From Homalodisca vitripennis (lineage: Eukaryota > Arthropoda > Insecta > Hemiptera > Cicadellidae), in the NCBI RefSeq assembly GCF_021130785.1, contig NC_060208.1, positions 54,602,501 to 54,666,500 on the forward strand: a stretch of 64,000 nucleotides of DNA, given 5' to 3'. The translations under genes and the position numbers were made by a program. Below the pieces are notes generated by a model. That model ran no database searches. It worked only from the letters and a program-made list of their open reading frames with translations, and was not told the DNA's origin. How positions within the stretch are numbered: position 1 is the stretch's first letter; the number at the start of each line of letters is the position of its first letter. Shown here piece after piece: positions 61,664 to 64,000 of the stretch.

Positions 61664-62726
61664 GTAAATCGTTGCTCTGCACCTCTTTTCCATCAAAACT
61701 ACTCACTACACGAATGATTTAAGTTTTTATAGGTACGACCATCAATTTCAACTCTGTCTGAAGAAAGTATATATTTTCTGTGTTAGATTTCTTACAGGCC
61801 ACTTTGCCCCTTTTCAAATACTTTGTAGGTTGCGAAGATCAGTAGCTCGATAATGTTGTAACATTTAAATTAATGTATGTTTTTTCATTGCTGCTCGCCA
61901 TGCAATGTAATAATACGAAAGCGCCTACACACGATCTGCACTCAGTCTAGTGCCGTACATGAAAACGTGTAGAATGTCAGTTATCAAAGAAAATTATTAG
62001 CAGGTCTGTTAATACGAGATTCTATAATATGTGATAGTGAGTCACGGAAAAGAAAAGAAGCATCTTACTAGGCTTTATCTTTAACAAAGCAAATGTTCTT
62101 GAACCCTTTGAGAGAGTTAAAAGAAAACAATCCAGACGACTAGAAGAACTAATATTAAGAAAGGATAGAGGCGTTCAGTTCTTTGCTTTAAAGAGTTCGG
62201 CCATACATTGGATGATATTATACAGCCATGAAGCAGATATACTATCACATCTGAGCAGAGGTTTGTTGCTACATTGTGGATCTATTTCTTGGCTACTGGC
62301 TGATCTCTAATGGACTTCCGTCATCATCTGTGCCCAAACTCCTGAAAATATAATCATATACTAGGATATTGAATGGAGATGTCATGGCTTTCTCAGAAGC
62401 TGAAAGCTGAACAGCTGAACTTGCCTCCTAAAGCAGGAAGTGTAGGTGAACGTAATTTTATATGTATAGCTTTTGCTTTAAAGGAAAAGTCTTTGAACAA
62501 TTGTCTTAAAAATTATTTTACATAAAACATTATAATATACCATTATCATTATCAATTACCAAGATTTACAAGAATAATTGTAAAAAACGTGTTTGGACTT
62601 TTACTAACATTTTCTACGTGTTACTTATTATGATTATTATTTCCTGCTAAATTCGATGATATGATATTATCGTGCACTATTTTTCACGCAATATGTTTCT
62701 TAATTAAAATTTGCGTATTTTTCCAG

Positions 62727-62900
62727 TAAAATCCAATATCTAGATCAAGAAGACCTGGGACCAGTTAGTTATGGAAAGAGAAAGGGGGATTTTTTTCAAT
62801 TGCCATTTTCAAGGATTGCAAAACGGAAAGCATCAGATAAAACAAAAGCTGTCAGAGATAGTCGTGTTAAAAACTTGACGGCAGTAGGATGGGTATCTTG
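62727..62900 (+). CDS. probable internal coding exon, unknown gene
   Basis: Pyrimidine-rich acceptor 'gtatttttccag' and strong donor 'ttg|gtaagtc'. The exon is 174 bp: one base completing a codon, 57 codons with no stop, two bases left over. The peptide is basic and hydrophilic, with Ser-Tyr-Gly-Lys-Arg and Ile-Ala-Lys-Arg sites. Gly-Lys-Arg is the form of an amidation/cleavage site in neuropeptide precursors, but it could equally be a nuclear-type basic stretch. No family recognised. Confidence 0.6.
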
Positions 62901-63525
62901 GTAAGTCAGACTTGTAGACCTAATTGAATAAGGTAGGTATTGACATTTAATTTGCTTCGGTTATATAGTGTAGGCCTACATTAGTGTCTATTTGATGGAA
63001 ATGTCTTTCTTTAGTTCGTTATGTACATGTGTTTTTCCACTAAGTAAGTTTAAAAAATCACTTCCTTGCCTACTCGTATTTATGATAGTATTATTACAAC
63101 ATTTACACTTTAAACGTGTTTTAATGTACATTATTTGAGTGTTACAAAGAGAATGAACCTATAGACTTGAAATGTTGCATAGTATTCATTTCTATATAGA
63201 CAACATCGAATTCGATGATGATGCATGTCACTCCATGGAATTTTGCTGAGTGTTAGCTACAATTTTTACATTACATTTATTGTTTACCCTGGTACATAGC
63301 TAAAAACTATAAAATCGCAGAACAAATAATGATGCCATAACTTGCATGATGCAGTAAGAGAAACCAACCTGGTTCCGAGATCTTTCTCTAAGCTCTGAGA
63401 AATACTACTTTTGTACAGGATATGCAAGATCTCCTTCAAAATTCATACCTTAAAGTCAAATCTATAGGAGAGTTACTTTCTTGTTAACAGGCTTGACATC
63501 ATAAAACGTTATTTTCTTGTTTCAG
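62901..63525 (+). other. intron of the right-edge gene, holding an R4 repeat
   Basis: Bounded by GTAAGT and a pyrimidine-rich 'ttttcttgtttcag'. About 625 bp, phase 2 on both sides. Confidence 0.55.
63130..63310 (+). repeat. modular repeat R4, locus 4 (partial)
   Basis: Carries 'aacctatagacttgaaatgt', 'gatgatgcatgtcactccat' and 'gctgagtgttagctacaatt', in the order seen at the other loci. It lacks the terminal 'gtggcgtactcc' part. Confidence 0.65.
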
Positions 63526-63636
63526 CGGAGCAGGTGCAGCTCCTCAACACCGTTGGGTTTTCTCAGAGGGGATGTATCAACTACCTCTCACCTGTCCTCA
63601 CCAGAACAGAGGAGACCAGACCAGATTGGCAACACA
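63526..63636 (+). CDS. probable internal coding exon, unknown gene
   Basis: Acceptor 'tcttgtttcag', donor 'aca|gtaagtatg', length 111 bp. Joining with the previous exon makes a Cys codon, then 36 codons stay open: Gly-Ala-Gly-Ala-Ala-Pro-Gln-His-Arg-Trp-Val-Phe, then Met-Tyr-Gln-Leu-Pro-Leu-Thr-Cys-Pro. Two bases are left for the next exon, beyond the visible continuation. Phase agreement and two good splice sites make this the best-supported host gene in the window. Confidence 0.6.
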
Positions 63637-64000
63637 GTAAGTATGTTCTTAAATTTTCCTTACTTAATTTATCTCTAAAAATATTGTTAATTTGTTACCA
63701 AAGTATTGCTGTTTTAACAAGTAATTGTGTGTTATTTAGTAACTTTCCTACAAAACAAGGTTAGACTTAGTTCTGTGTATGGTAGTTATTATGTTATTAG
63801 ACTGCTTCCGTTAGGAACTGACTACATTCCTAAACTATAAATAGGGAACGTCGATCTCTATTTAGGCGAGCACTTATGTGGGTATGCCGCAGCTCGGTGT
63901 TTAGATAACAATACCACTGAAAGCAAGGTTTTGATCGCGCCTTATTAGCAATCTCGTTTATCCTAAATTGCCTTGGTTCCATCATCTTTGGATTATTACG
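63637..64000. other. probable intron / unassigned right edge
   Basis: No further exon recognised before the window ends. Confidence 0.35.

Overview
The window looks like nuclear DNA from an arthropod, most likely an insect. It is AT-rich and gene-poor, with long single-frame-free stretches, many dinucleotide microsatellites, decayed non-LTR retrotransposons, SINE-like elements whose head resembles the 'ctagcagttacccgcggc' type I know from insect genomes, a satellite array and Helitron-class transposons. No complete gene, tRNA, rRNA, operon or CRISPR array is visible. The species assignment is inference; a hemipteran or related insect would fit but is not demonstrated.

Layout. From 0.4 to 20.6 kb there are three low-copy repeat blocks (called R1, R2 and R3 here). 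Each occurs twice, in the same order and orientation (0.4, 1.7 and 5.8 kb; then 13.9, 17.4 and 20.5 kb), which suggests an old segmental duplication later broken by insertions. The insertions include a 5'-truncated EN-RT non-LTR element (2.2-5.2 kb, minus strand), SINE-like elements (7.1 kb and 15.7-17.1 kb) and a modular repeat called R4 (11.9, 17.9, 40.1 and 63.1 kb). A PIF/Harbinger-like transposase remnant lies at 8.5 kb, and a hairpin-forming inverted repeat at 10.7 kb. From 22 to 40 kb there is a probable terminal coding exon (21,994-22,106), (CA)n, (GT)n and (TA)n tracts, a 176-bp satellite array of about six units (24.5-25.6 kb), a reversed SINE-like element near 37.5-38.3 kb and a 568-bp DNA transposon with long terminal inverted repeats (38,584-39,151).

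The most striking region is 46.9-61.2 kb. A unit of about 6.9 kb is present twice, head to tail, on the minus strand. Each unit carries the 5' half of a Helitron of the OTU-bearing (Helentron/Helitron2) type: an OTU cysteine protease domain, the Helitron N-terminal cysteine-rich region and the HUH Rep nuclease region. About 3.4-3.7 kb of non-coding DNA follows where the Pif1-like helicase would be expected, and a GC-rich 3' end contains a hairpin. Both copies are broken by stops and frameshifts, so neither encodes an intact transposase. They differ by an 8-versus-1 expansion of a 47-bp minisatellite and by a nested non-LTR insertion found only in the second copy.

Beyond 61.2 kb, two plus-strand exons with consensus splice sites and matching phase (62,727-62,900 and 63,526-63,636), plus a weaker upstream candidate ending at 61,663, point to a real host gene that runs off the right edge. 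I do not recognise its product. Other short exon-like ORFs (14.6, 14.9, 19.5, 29.2, 41.6 and 42.6 kb) are listed at low confidence because I can only judge them by open frame and splice signals.
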